A stretch of 26,898 nt of DNA. Source: Bacteroidales bacterium UBA1256. GTDB taxonomy: Bacteria; Bacteroidota; Bacteroidia; Bacteroidales; Paludibacteraceae. Shown here in pieces: positions 17,698 to 26,747 of the stretch. Position numbers and translations under genes: made by a program. The DNA lies in NCBI GenBank assembly GCA_002308195.1, contig DBVU01000111.1:1-26898 (forward strand). Direction: 5' to 3'. The notes beneath the pieces are model-generated. The model was given only the letters and a program-made list of their open reading frames with translations, made no database searches and was not told the DNA's origin. Position 1 is the stretch's first letter. Each line of letters begins with the position of its first letter.

Positions 17698-19206
17698 TTA
17701 GAACAAATCTTGTACCAAACTATTCAGATAGACCTCAAGATTGGTAAAATCCTTATCCAAGGTATAGAGTTTTCCATCATTGTAGGAATTCTTATCCAGT
17801 CCATTTGCATCCTCCCACTCATCGGGCATGCCATCGCGATCGGTGTCGAGTGGCGGTTCCGCAGAATTGAGAGTCGGGTAACCTCCAACATCATTAGGAG
17901 TATCAATAAGTCCACCTTTGCTCGGATTGTCCTTATTGCTTCCTGTCTTGGTGGAAGAAGTAACTGTTACGCCATTGCGCACAAACCCGTTAGTATCACT
18001 AGTACGCACCTCGTTGACGATACGAGTATCAACTGCATCGCGATGGAGCGAACATCCCGCTTTGGCTAGTACAGTTTCATATGCATCTGTGGCTGATTGC
18101 TCATTACGAAGAACCGTCAACCCGTCAGTCCACCGACTTCCTGCCTTACATTGTGCAAGTTTACCGGATTCATCTGGGTTAACTCCTTTCCAGTTATCAG
18201 CCGTCACTTCGCTCGAACCATATACATAATTACCAACCACATAAAATTTACCCGGTTCAACTGTGCCGCCTGGATCTTTTCCACAATAGTCACTACATTT
18301 AGTAGTAGGATTGACTATACGCTCTTTTTTGCTAGTAATAGGACCGTATTTGTAGTAATTGTTGACCATATTGATATGCCTTCCGCCTGCTCCTTTGTTC
18401 GTGCCTTCACCTCCATAAGCGGAATTCCCTCCCCAATTGAAAATTACATTATTGACATGATCGATCGGTCCCGCACATTTTTTATTCACATAATCATGGT
18501 CAAAACGCGGATTACGACTATTGTGATGCGCCAAAAGGTTATGATGGAAAGTGGCATTCGTTCCGCCCCAGATTCCTCCATATCCATGCGCTCCCTTGAC
18601 ATGAACAGAATTGTTCAATGACTCAGAGATGATGCAATACTGCAAGGTAAAATCGGTATTGCCGTAACAACTGACACATTCATCCGTACTCCACGAGAAA
18701 GAGCAGTGGTCGATAAGGATATTCTTGCGCTCGTTGATAGAAAGAGCATCGCCCTCTACTTGGTTCTGGTCTCCCATACGGAAACGCATGAAACGGATAA
18801 TCACATTACTAGCCTTGACCACCACCGGATAACCAGCAACACAAATGCCATCACCAGGAGCCGTTTGGCCTGCAATAGTCAAATTACCGCTAGGAATATC
18901 CAATTGACTCTTGAGATTGATGGTTCCTGCCACATCGAAAACGATGGTACGCGTTCCGTCCATCTGAACAGCCTTGCGGAGCGAGCCAAACACAGGCTGA
19001 CCTGTAGTAGCATCGCGATCATCGGAAAGTGTTGTGACATGAACAACAACTCCTCCACGCCCTCCAGTAGTATACGCGCCACCACCTTCGGCCCCGGGGA
19101 AGGAAAGTGTTTTCTTCTCTGGTTGTTCTCCTCCCCCATTTGTTTTACAAGTTGTTAGACACAGAGGAATGCAAAGCAAGCAAAATATGAATTTGTTAAT
19201 TGCCAT
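17698..19206 (-). CDS. Pectate lyase, PL1-type, surface lipoprotein
   Basis: 502 residues from ATG at 19206; it cleaves polygalacturonate by Ca2+-dependent beta-elimination. An earlier in-frame ATG at 19233 would add nine residues before the natural signal sequence, so the later start is chosen. It overlaps the susD stop by 11 bases, indicating coupled translation. The lipobox LTTC puts the lipidated cysteine at residue 20. The beta-helix opens with SFPGAEGGGAYTTGGRGG (about 35-52). Next come LIDHCSFSWSTDE (164-176, the WIDH-like region with acidic candidates for Ca2+ binding) and HNSRNPR (228-234), whose arginines fit the RxPR motif carrying the catalytic Arg. A C-terminal segment DTDRDGMPDEWEDANGLD (from about 454) is a Ca2+-binding loop common at the ends of Bacteroidota PL1 enzymes. 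Subfamily assignment (PL1_2-like) is from memory and unverified. Confidence 0.92.
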   Translation of the reverse strand: MAINKFIFCLLCIPLCLTTCKTNGGGEQPEKKTLSFPGAEGGGAYTTGGRGGVVVHVTTLSDDRDATTGQPVFGSLRKAVQMDGTRTIVFDVAGTINLKSQLDIPSGNLTIAGQTAPGDGICVAGYPVVVKASNVIIRFMRFRMGDQNQVEGDALSINERKNILIDHCSFSWSTDECVSCYGNTDFTLQYCIISESLNNSVHVKGAHGYGGIWGGTNATFHHNLLAHHNSRNPRFDHDYVNKKCAGPIDHVNNVIFNWGGNSAYGGEGTNKGAGGRHINMVNNYYKYGPITSKKERIVNPTTKCSDYCGKDPGGTVEPGKFYVVGNYVYGSSEVTADNWKGVNPDESGKLAQCKAGSRWTDGLTVLRNEQSATDAYETVLAKAGCSLHRDAVDTRIVNEVRTSDTNGFVRNGVTVTSSTKTGSNKDNPSKGGLIDTPNDVGGYPTLNSAEPPLDTDRDGMPDEWEDANGLDKNSYNDGKLYTLDKDFTNLEVYLNSLVQDLF

Positions 19207-21145
19207 ACAAATAATCATTCCACAGCGAACCATTTGATGCTGCTATATTCACATCAAAGATTGGCCAATATTGATGCATGTCAATATCTGTTCCTTCTTT
19301 ATATAAGTACCATTTAGCCGGAGTAATAATATTTGCTTCATCCTTTGTAAAGAAGGCTTTGGCTATCCACCCGTTCTCTTTGTCAAAGTCAGCAGGGCGA
19401 GTAGCATCCATATCTAATCCAACGAATCTATCGAACACAAATCCAGGAACACCTTGTCCATAAGAATCGTCACGTGTGTAGTGGAAATATACAGAGTCCG
19501 GACGTCCCGCGTAGTCACCTGTATTATTTTGTAGATCATAGACGGCTGCTTGGGCTGCTTCGAGTTTCTCTCTGAGTAGTCCCCAACGCATCAAATCGTA
19601 TTTGCGGATATTCTCGCCGCAGAACTCAAATGCACGTTCGTCCACAATTGCCTCAAAGGTAAGCGGTTTGCTTGCTAAGCCTGCACGCTCACGCACTTTA
19701 TCAAAACATTCTTGCGGATTAATTCCGTATAATTCACTTGGAGCATTACCTTCTTTCGAACCGATAGCCGCTTCGGCAAACATTAAAAGGATATCGGTAT
19801 AACGCAATACTGGCATGTCTATTCCGTCTTCATTTCCAGAGAAAACGCGCTTCATCCATTCCACACGCAGTTTTCCACAGTAGAGTTGGCTAACATTCGA
19901 TTGCTTTTGATAGACTTTTGGGTCAGAAGCCGCCACACCAGGGAACGCAATTGCAGGATTTGATGCAGTACCAGATCCATTATCGCACTCCCATGACCAT
20001 GGTAAGATAGTTACATCTCGTCGTAAGTCCGCCTTATCATATTGATAATAGAATGTCGGAACAATCCATATCATGGCTTGCGTCTTAGTATTGTTCTTAT
20101 CTGAAGGTGCATAATACTTGGTATTAATCAATTTGCCTTGACATTTATCAGACATCTTGTTTCCAGTAAGAGCTAGTACTTGTCCACGCGCTCCATCCAA
20201 GAAAGGCAATGCCCATATCCATTCTGAATTTGCGTAGTCGGTAACATCTTCACACAAATCTTTGAAGATATCCTCAAATTTTGGTTTGAACTTAGCTGCT
20301 TCACTGCTATTGTTAATAATCTGCGCACATGCCCATACTGCCTCCTGGTAAAGTTCTTGACGTTTGTCAGCCTCTTTTACGTTATACTGGACAGAACAAG
20401 CACTCGTTCCGCCTTCTGTAAACACATTAGGGCGCATTGCTAAGCCTGCATACATCATATCCATACGGGCCAAAAGACCAAGTGCGAGTGCCTTACTTGC
20501 ACGGCCTGTAAAATTAGCCGCCTTGCCAATAGGTATATTACCGGACCATGGCATCAGACGTGCCGCTTCTTTTAGGTCAATACGGAGTTGCTCGAAGACG
20601 ACATTACGGTCTTGCTTCTTGGTGTAAAGCACTTCTTGATTATAACCATTGAACGACTCGAAACTGGCAGGAACATCTCCCCATAACTTAATCATCTCGA
20701 GATAGCAGAACGCACGGAGTGTTAATGCCTCGCCAAGAAGATACTTGAACGTAGCATCTGTTGTGTCTGAATGGAGACGAATACCATCAATCACCACGTT
20801 GGCACGCTCGATGGCAGAATTAAGGTACGCCCAAGGATCCTTACCATCAGCCGTAGAAACATTACCTATAGCACCTGTAATGTTATAAGCCGCATACTCA
20901 GCACTCTCCGTTTTTGAGCAATGCTCAATATCAGTGTTCATAGCCACATAACCACCACAAAGACGATTACGGAAGGACTTGTCCTCGCCGAAAGTATTAT
21001 AGATGGCACCTATAGCTTGCTGAGTGAGGTCGGCAGACTTGAACACAGCCTCATCCATTGCTGATGGAGACTCAGTTTCAAAGAAATCTTTCTCGCATGC
21101 TACGAGCGAGAGAGCCAAAATACTTAAAATAAAATATCTTTTCAT
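19196..21145 (-). CDS. SusD/RagB-family outer-membrane glycan-binding lipoprotein
   Basis: 649 residues. The signal sequence ends in lipobox LVAC with the lipidated cysteine at residue 17. The N-terminal region after the cysteine (FFETESPSAMDEAVFKSADL), the helical repeats with NSAIERANVVIDGI and the segment LGEALTLRAFCYLEMIKLWG are hallmarks of SusD/RagB TPR-like folds. The C-terminal half carries the usual RYTDILLMFAEA and DERAFEFCGE-RKYDLMRWG motifs. It caps the SusC barrel and binds the incoming oligosaccharide. It starts 20 bases after susC and its stop overlaps the start of the pectate lyase gene, so it belongs to the pectin operon. Ligand specificity for oligogalacturonides is inferred from the neighbours. 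Confidence 0.96.
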   Translation of the reverse strand: MKRYFILSILALSLVACEKDFFETESPSAMDEAVFKSADLTQQAIGAIYNTFGEDKSFRNRLCGGYVAMNTDIEHCSKTESAEYAAYNITGAIGNVSTADGKDPWAYLNSAIERANVVIDGIRLHSDTTDATFKYLLGEALTLRAFCYLEMIKLWGDVPASFESFNGYNQEVLYTKKQDRNVVFEQLRIDLKEAARLMPWSGNIPIGKAANFTGRASKALALGLLARMDMMYAGLAMRPNVFTEGGTSACSVQYNVKEADKRQELYQEAVWACAQIINNSSEAAKFKPKFEDIFKDLCEDVTDYANSEWIWALPFLDGARGQVLALTGNKMSDKCQGKLINTKYYAPSDKNNTKTQAMIWIVPTFYYQYDKADLRRDVTILPWSWECDNGSGTASNPAIAFPGVAASDPKVYQKQSNVSQLYCGKLRVEWMKRVFSGNEDGIDMPVLRYTDILLMFAEAAIGSKEGNAPSELYGINPQECFDKVRERAGLASKPLTFEAIVDERAFEFCGENIRKYDLMRWGLLREKLEAAQAAVYDLQNNTGDYAGRPDSVYFHYTRDDSYGQGVPGFVFDRFVGLDMDATRPADFDKENGWIAKAFFTKDEANIITPAKWYLYKEGTDIDMHQYWPIFDVNIAASNGSLWNDYLYGN

Positions 21146-21165
21146 AATAATGAATGTTTGCTGTG

Positions 21166-24100
21166 TTAGAACTGAATATTAAGACCTACATTTATACCGC
21201 GACTCTTAGGATAAGCCGAGAAGTCAACACCCGGTGTCAACGGATTCTTGCTCGAACGAGTATCTACCTCCGGATCCAGCCCGGTATACTTGGTTGCACA
21301 GAAGAGATTCGTACCCTGTACGTAGAGACGGATATTGCTAATAACCTTTGTCTTCTCCATCCACACCTTCGGTAACGAATAACCGAGAGTCAGTTGGTTC
21401 AGACGCAAGAATGAGCCGTCTTCCAGATCCTGATCCGTAACCACGAAGTGCGACATGATTGGACTATACGTGTTGGCTCCTTTGTCCGCATTCATTTGGT
21501 CTAGTTGATTTGCAAAGGTGGTATATGCATCTCCGTAGACAAAAGCACTTGGAGCATATACATCTGGCATATACTGGCCTTCTTTCGAGAACAACGAGTA
21601 GCGGTCATTGTAACTCATAGCCGAAATCAAGTTACGCATCTTGGTTTTCTCAGTAATGGTAGTATACTCCATCTTCGACAGGTTCAGAATCTTATGGCCA
21701 AATGCGAAAGTAAAGTTAGCAGCCAAGTCAATCTTACCCCACTTGTCGCCACCGATATTGAAGTTCAGGTTGAAACCACCGGAATGGGTTGGAACGGTAT
21801 TACCAAGGACTTGTTTATCCTTCTCGTTAATTTTACCATCACCATTTATATCCTTGAATTTTATAGAACCTGGGATTGGCTTGTTGGTCAAGAAACTATT
21901 CTCATCATAAGTAGGCACACCACTGGCTACTACCCAAGGATTTGCAACTCCTTGTTCATAACTTTCAAAATCAGCTGCGGTATAGTAACCATCGGTTACG
22001 TAACCTACCACGTTACCCACCGGTTGTCCTACCTCAAGCAAGAATTCTGCAGTAGTCAAGTATTCTGTTGACCCGAAACAACTGGTTTGTGCCAACATCG
22101 AAGTAACATTACCCAAGTCCTGAACACGGGTTTTGTTAAACGAGATATTGCCATCCAAGGCAAGGTAGTAACTCAAACTCTTGGATTTCTTGTCCAGTAT
22201 GATTCCCTTGATGGAGAATTCCATACCCATATTGCGAGTAGAACCAATGTTTTGATACTGAGAGTTGTAGCGAGCGGGCATCTTCTGAAGAATAATCAGG
22301 TCCTTGGTGGTGTTCCAATAAAGATCGATTGTTCCCGTTAAGCGCTCGTTGAAGAATCCATAGTCGATACCGAAGTCACGAGTAATAGTTGTCTCCCATT
22401 TGAGATTTGGATTAGCAGCAATCTTGCTACTTCCACCGACCACAAGAATATTACTTGTTCCTGCACCCATATCGATGTAGGTCATTTGCTGTGACAAGAA
22501 ATCAGGATGCAAGTAACCCAGGTCTACATTATTATTACCCGCCATACCGAGAGATAAACGGAACTTCATGTTGCTCAACCAAGATGAGGCATCTTGCATA
22601 AACTCCTCATCGGACATACGCCATGCCACCGCGCCGGACGGGAAGTATCCCCATTGGTGTCCTTTAGCGAAACGTGTGGAGCAATCCGCACGGAATGTTC
22701 CAGTAATATAGTAACGTCCCTTGTAATCGTAGTTAGCACGGGCCAAGAACGACAACTGGTTGTCACGCGGATTGATATAGTTGGTAAATTCCGAATAAGA
22801 TGCTTGACCCATATAGTTAAATATCTCGCCATGCAACACATCGTAGTTTCCTTTGTAGCCAAAGCCCATTTCTGTTTGCGTAGATCCCTTGCGAATAATT
22901 GTTTCCTCACCTACCAACACGCTCACATTATGGTCGCTATTGAAACTCTGCTTCCATTCCAGAGTGTTGTGGTTGGTCAACGTGGTACGGAGTTCGTCAA
23001 CCACTTCTATTTGAGCGGTTCCGCCTTCTATTCCAGGGCGGCCCGTATTCTTCGAGAAATAAGTGGTCGGACCATAATAACGATCGGTCGTAATATGACG
23101 ATTCTCATAACCCATGTCAACGCGAGCCGTGAAGTGCTTAGCAAACTTGTAGCTCATGTACCCCTGAATATTCCACTTCTTGTCCAACTTCAGTTTGTAG
23201 TTGTCGCGAATAGTGGTCAACGGGTCATAGAGAGAACCAAAGGTCTCATCTGTATCTTCCGTGCCATCATCTTTTGAGAGCAAGGTTGTCGGAGTGTAAA
23301 CTACGCAGTTACGAAGACGCGACTCAGTGGAAGTACCGTTATCCTTGATGGCATTCGAACCAGATCCAAGCACCTCAGTACTGGTATAACGGGTTGTAAA
23401 TCCAATGGTAAAGTTCTTAAATGGTTTAAACTTGGCTTTACCAGAAATATTATTACGGGTATAGTTGGATTGCTCCATAATCGCCTTGTCGTCAATACGA
23501 TTGTAGGAGAGCGTAAAATTGGCATTCTTATTACCACCACTGACACTTACCGAATGATTGGAATTGAATCCTGTACGGCCAAATGTACGATCTTGCCAAT
23601 CGATGAATTCATGACGACTTGGATCTGCGTACTCTTCCAAGACAGAAGAAATAGAAGAGTTCTCTACCTCAGACGGATCTTTGTACTTAGTATCATTGTA
23701 TAGTTTATCGAAGTACGCATAGAAATTGCTACGCAGAGCAGACAATGAATTGTCCTTCAGGTAAGCCCACTCATATTGCATCAGGGCAAACTCCTGAGGA
23801 TCCATCACATCGTACTTCTTGGCAATCTTCTTCCATCCCACATAACCGCTATAGTCAACGTGGAAAGTCATCTTATCGTCATCCGAATCAGAATCTTTGG
23901 TAGTGATGATGATTACACCATTTGCACCCTGGGCACCGTAGATAGCCGTTGCTGCAGCATCTTTCAACACGTCCATCGAAGCAATATCACTCGGCGCAAT
24001 GTCGGCAATACTACTAACTGGCATACCATCGACGATGTACAACGGGTCGTTAGATTGAGTCAGGGACGTTCCACCACGTACACGGATTTTGACATCTGCA

Positions 24101-24579
24101 TCCGGACTACCTTCCGTGGTCGTTACTGTCACACCGGAAAGTTTTCCCTGCAATGCTTCTGCGGCACTCGTTACGGGTATATCTTTCAATTGCTCGGCAC
24201 CAACCGAAGCCACCGAGGTAACCACATCGCGCTTTTTGGTTGTTCCGTAACCGGTAACCACCACTTCCTCGAGCACTTCGCTGTTTTCTTGCAGCACTAC
24301 ATTTATCACGTTTCCGGTGATGGCCAATTCTTGTGTCTGCATACCGATGTAAGAGAAAACAAGCACTTTGGCATCGTCGGGCACGTCGATAGTATAATTA
24401 CCATCGAAATCCGTAACAGTACCTAGCGTGGTACCTTTCACAACCACCGAGGCAGAAATGATGGTCTCGCCCGTGGCATCCTTAACTGTTCCGCTAATCA
24501 CACGCGCCTCGACAGCCACACTTAGAACAAGTGCGACGCCCAGCATCATGGTACGGAATACACTGAAATTCAGTTTCAT
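21166..24579 (-). CDS. SusC/RagA-family TonB-dependent outer-membrane transporter
   Basis: 1137 residues. Signal peptide about 1-25. Carboxypeptidase-regulatory-like domain about 26-100 (VISGTVKDATGETI, then TDFDGNYTIDV). The SusC signature EEVVVTGYGTTKKRDV lies at 104-119. The plug domain is about 120-230 (PVTSAAEALQGKLSGV, IRVRGG, DPLYIVDGMPV, DVLKDAAATAIYGAQGANGV), then a 22-strand-type barrel ends in GINVGLNIQF. It imports oligosaccharides delivered by SusD, powered by TonB-ExbBD. There is no N-terminal STN domain, so it is not of the type that signals to an anti-sigma factor. Regulation by another route, such as a hybrid two-component sensor outside the window, is likelier. First gene of the pectin operon, with its own -7 box. 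Length is usual for the family. Confidence 0.97.
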   Translation of the reverse strand: MKLNFSVFRTMMLGVALVLSVAVEARVISGTVKDATGETIISASVVVKGTTLGTVTDFDGNYTIDVPDDAKVLVFSYIGMQTQELAITGNVINVVLQENSEVLEEVVVTGYGTTKKRDVVTSVASVGAEQLKDIPVTSAAEALQGKLSGVTVTTTEGSPDADVKIRVRGGTSLTQSNDPLYIVDGMPVSSIADIAPSDIASMDVLKDAAATAIYGAQGANGVIIITTKDSDSDDDKMTFHVDYSGYVGWKKIAKKYDVMDPQEFALMQYEWAYLKDNSLSALRSNFYAYFDKLYNDTKYKDPSEVENSSISSVLEEYADPSRHEFIDWQDRTFGRTGFNSNHSVSVSGGNKNANFTLSYNRIDDKAIMEQSNYTRNNISGKAKFKPFKNFTIGFTTRYTSTEVLGSGSNAIKDNGTSTESRLRNCVVYTPTTLLSKDDGTEDTDETFGSLYDPLTTIRDNYKLKLDKKWNIQGYMSYKFAKHFTARVDMGYENRHITTDRYYGPTTYFSKNTGRPGIEGGTAQIEVVDELRTTLTNHNTLEWKQSFNSDHNVSVLVGEETIIRKGSTQTEMGFGYKGNYDVLHGEIFNYMGQASYSEFTNYINPRDNQLSFLARANYDYKGRYYITGTFRADCSTRFAKGHQWGYFPSGAVAWRMSDEEFMQDASSWLSNMKFRLSLGMAGNNNVDLGYLHPDFLSQQMTYIDMGAGTSNILVVGGSSKIAANPNLKWETTITRDFGIDYGFFNERLTGTIDLYWNTTKDLIILQKMPARYNSQYQNIGSTRNMGMEFSIKGIILDKKSKSLSYYLALDGNISFNKTRVQDLGNVTSMLAQTSCFGSTEYLTTAEFLLEVGQPVGNVVGYVTDGYYTAADFESYEQGVANPWVVASGVPTYDENSFLTNKPIPGSIKFKDINGDGKINEKDKQVLGNTVPTHSGGFNLNFNIGGDKWGKIDLAANFTFAFGHKILNLSKMEYTTITEKTKMRNLISAMSYNDRYSLFSKEGQYMPDVYAPSAFVYGDAYTTFANQLDQMNADKGANTYSPIMSHFVVTDQDLEDGSFLRLNQLTLGYSLPKVWMEKTKVISNIRLYVQGTNLFCATKYTGLDPEVDTRSSKNPLTPGVDFSAYPKSRGINVGLNIQF

Positions 24580-24605
24580 AAAAGAGATTTGTTGTATAAA
24601 AGATT

Positions 24606-24617
24606 AAATTATTTGGC
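24606..24617 (-). promoter_or_regulatory. 12-base leader motif GCCAAATAATTT of susC
   Basis: Identical to the 12-mer in the leader of the giant surface-protein gene (15016-15027) and at nearly the same distance from the start codon. Both leaders also share TTTGCGCC directly after the -7 box. Its role is unknown. Confidence 0.4.
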
Positions 24618-24629
24618 CTTAATACGGCG

Positions 24630-24637
24630 CAAAAGTA
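24630..24637 (-). promoter_or_regulatory. Bacteroidota -7 box TACTTTTG for the susC operon
   Basis: TACTTTTG fits TAnnTTTG and lies about 51 bases upstream of the susC ATG, within the 134-bp gap after topB. No clear -33 TTG is seen, which would fit an activator-dependent promoter. I see no strong terminator for topB in this gap, so read-through from topB cannot be excluded. Confidence 0.6.
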
Positions 24638-24713
24638 CAACAAATACTCTATATGTATGTGGAAAAATTGACGGAAATAATACCGGAAGACGCTTTTTTG
24701 CTAAATGCAGTTG

Positions 24714-26696
24714 TCAAAACGGCTCTGCATAGGTGCAACCTTCGCGCCAACGAGAACAGCCGTAACGTGTATTACCTCGTACGATAAGGCCCTGACGGCA
24801 GACAGGACAAAGCATGCCCGCCTTGTTGGCCTTGACATCACGCACCACGCCCGTGGTCATCTCTTTGAGTTCGTCCAAGAACTGTTGGGCGGTATATTCG
24901 CCGCGCTCTATCTCACGCAGTTTTTTCTCCCACAAGCCAGTCAGTTCGGCCGACTTGAGCAATGGAGAAATAATGGTGTGTATCAGGTCTATACCCACCT
25001 CTGTCGCACGCAGCGATTTTCCTTGCTTCTGAATATATTTGCGTTGGTATAGTTTCTCTATGATTGCGGCACGCGTAGACGGGCGACCTATACCGTTTTC
25101 CTTCATCGCCTCGCGCAACTCATCGTTCTCGACTGTCTTACCTGCAGTTTCCATGGCTCGCAGAAGCGTGGCCTCGGTGTAGTATTTAGGCGGCGTAGTT
25201 GTTTTCTCCTTCAGTTGCGGTTCGTGTGGGCCTGATTCGCCTTCAACGAAAGCAGGAAGTGACTTGGCGTTCTCCGCTTCTTGTCCCTCGGTATTTTCTA
25301 GTGTCTCCACCGGTTCCGGATCTCCCTCAAAAACTACACGCCAACCGGGTTTGAGCACCTCGCGACCGGTCACCTTGAAATCGATTTCACCTGCCTTAGC
25401 CAGTACCGTTGTATTGCTGACTTCACACTCGGGATAGAAAGCTGCAATGAAATGGAGTGCCACCAGGTCGTACACTTTCTTCTCATCTGCAGTCAGGCCT
25501 TCCGGACGCATGCCCGTAGGAATAATGGCATGGTGGTCGGTTACCTTTTTGTTGTCGAATACCTTTTTCGACTTAGGCAGCGAACCCGCACCTTTCTTGC
25601 CATCCGCTTTGAGACCAAGCAGAGGTGTTACTTGCGGAAAATAATCCTTGATTCCTGCCAATGTGGCGGGAACTTTAGGGTAAATATCGTCGCTCAGATA
25701 CGTAGTATCTACACGCGGATAAGTTGTCACGCGCTTCTCGTAGAGCGATTGAATCAGTTGCAGTGTTTGTTCGGCCGAAAAAGAGAATTTCTTGTTGCAA
25801 TCTACCTGAAGCGAAGTCAGGTCGTAGAGTTTAGGCGCGAATTCGGTGCCCTTCTTTTTCTCTACCGAATTGATTACCAACGGTTGGTCCTTGATGCTAT
25901 CTACCAGTTCTTGGCCTTGCTCTTCGGAAGTAATGGCCCCCCTTCCGTCTAGGGTTTCCCCCGTTTCATCGGGGGCAACCGTCACCACAGGAATCTGTGC
26001 ACTGAAGAGTGTATCGCGGTACATTGTCTTCAGTTCCCAATACGTACGCGGCACAAAGTTCTCTATCTCTGCCTGACGTTTGACCACTAGGGCCAAAGTA
26101 GGTGTCTGCACACGTCCCACCGACAAAACTTGCCTATCACGCCCTGTGCCCTTTGCGTACCTTATTGTATATGCGCGCGTGGCGTTCATACCAAGCAGCC
26201 AGTCGCCTATAGCACGCATCAAGCCTGCCTCGTAAAGATGTTGGTATTCCGATTGGTCTTTGAGGGTCTGAAATCCTTCGCGGATGGCATCTTCGGTCAG
26301 CGAACTAACCCACAGACGCTTGACAGGACAACGGCAACCCGCTTTCTGGTACACCCAACGCTGAATCAACTCTCCCTCTTGGCCCGCATCACCGCAGTTG
26401 ATCACCTCGTCGGCTTGTTCTATCAGGCTCTTGATGACGTTGAACTGCTTGTGAACGCCTTCATCGCCGTGCACCTTGATGGAGAATCGTGCAGGAATCA
26501 TCGGCAGCGAGCTGAGACTCCAGGCTTTCCATTGGTCAGAATATTCTTGCGGATCAAGCAACGCGCAGAGGTGGCCGAATGTCCAGGTAACCTGGTATCC
26601 ATTGCCTTCGAAATAGCCGTTTTTGCGCTGATTTGCACCAAGCACCTTGGCTATATATTCACCTACCGAGGGTTTCTCTGCTACGCAAACGATCAT
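24714..26696 (-). CDS. topB: DNA topoisomerase III (type IA), Bacteroides-type TopB
   Basis: 660 residues; relaxes negative supercoils and decatenates DNA by single-strand passage. The Toprim domain opens with VCVAEKPSVGEYIAK (Glu7) and includes GDAGQEGELI at 102-111. There the usual DxDxE acidic triad reads D103-x-G105-x-E107, lacking the middle aspartate; to my recollection this is common in Bacteroides TopB proteins. LSVGRVQTPTLALV (191-204) and TYPRVDTTYLS (325-335) follow, with catalytic tyrosine Tyr326 and Arg328. A late helix motif GIGRPSTRAAIIEKLYQRKY lies near 560-585. The C-terminus has one four-cysteine zinc finger (C630, C633, C647, C654). The ATG at 26694-26696 gives the standard start directly before AEKPS. 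It lies 40 bases downstream of the kinase gene stop, with a heptamer repeat between them. Chromosomal rather than element-borne is likely, but conjugative elements also carry topB. Confidence 0.95.
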   Translation of the reverse strand: MIVCVAEKPSVGEYIAKVLGANQRKNGYFEGNGYQVTWTFGHLCALLDPQEYSDQWKAWSLSSLPMIPARFSIKVHGDEGVHKQFNVIKSLIEQADEVINCGDAGQEGELIQRWVYQKAGCRCPVKRLWVSSLTEDAIREGFQTLKDQSEYQHLYEAGLMRAIGDWLLGMNATRAYTIRYAKGTGRDRQVLSVGRVQTPTLALVVKRQAEIENFVPRTYWELKTMYRDTLFSAQIPVVTVAPDETGETLDGRGAITSEEQGQELVDSIKDQPLVINSVEKKKGTEFAPKLYDLTSLQVDCNKKFSFSAEQTLQLIQSLYEKRVTTYPRVDTTYLSDDIYPKVPATLAGIKDYFPQVTPLLGLKADGKKGAGSLPKSKKVFDNKKVTDHHAIIPTGMRPEGLTADEKKVYDLVALHFIAAFYPECEVSNTTVLAKAGEIDFKVTGREVLKPGWRVVFEGDPEPVETLENTEGQEAENAKSLPAFVEGESGPHEPQLKEKTTTPPKYYTEATLLRAMETAGKTVENDELREAMKENGIGRPSTRAAIIEKLYQRKYIQKQGKSLRATEVGIDLIHTIISPLLKSAELTGLWEKKLREIERGEYTAQQFLDELKEMTTGVVRDVKANKAGMLCPVCRQGLIVRGNTRYGCSRWREGCTYAEPF

Positions 26697-26705
26697 AGGA
26701 ATGAA

Positions 26706-26747
26706 GGGTTAGCGGTTAGGGGTTAGGGGTTAGAGGTTAAGAGTTAG
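26706..26747. repeat. Six tandem telomere-like heptamers (GGGTTAG)
   Basis: Consecutive 7-base units GGGTTAG, CGGTTAG, GGGTTAG, GGGTTAG, AGGTTAA, GAGTTAG. On the minus strand this reads as CTAACCC-like repeats that begin inside the last codons of the kinase gene (stop codon in AGGTTAA) and end 9 bases before the topB ATG. It is not a telomere; this is an ordinary interior location. Similar tracts are, to my recollection, scattered in some Bacteroidales genomes. Slippage could change the spacing before topB. Confidence 0.8.

Larger units (their letters stand above)
16171..24637 (-). other. Pectin (homogalacturonan) utilisation operon
   Basis: Four genes run in one direction with gaps of 20 bases (susC-susD), an 11-base overlap (susD-PL1) and 30 bases (PL1-GH28), behind a single recognisable -7 box. 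The combination of an import pair with a pectate lyase and a polygalacturonase defines a polysaccharide utilisation locus for polygalacturonate. No hybrid two-component sensor, ECF sigma/anti-sigma pair, CE8, GH105 or transporter of the galacturonate monomer is present in the window. Confidence 0.85.

Noticed and set aside
19207..19233. Upstream start for the pectate lyase gene (ATG at 19233)
   Set aside because: It adds nine residues ahead of a normal lipoprotein signal sequence and lies deeper inside susD; the ATG at 19206 fits better.
24650..24700. Terminator for topB
   Set aside because: Only a 3-4 bp pairing (CGG/CCG) with a long loop is visible; too weak to call.
25452..26726. Plus-strand ORFs opposite topB (166 and 198 codons)
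   Set aside because: They are shadows of topB, whose Toprim, catalytic and zinc-finger motifs are intact on the minus strand.
26706..26747. True telomere or replicon end
   Set aside because: Only six degenerate heptamers, flanked by ordinary genes in the same orientation.
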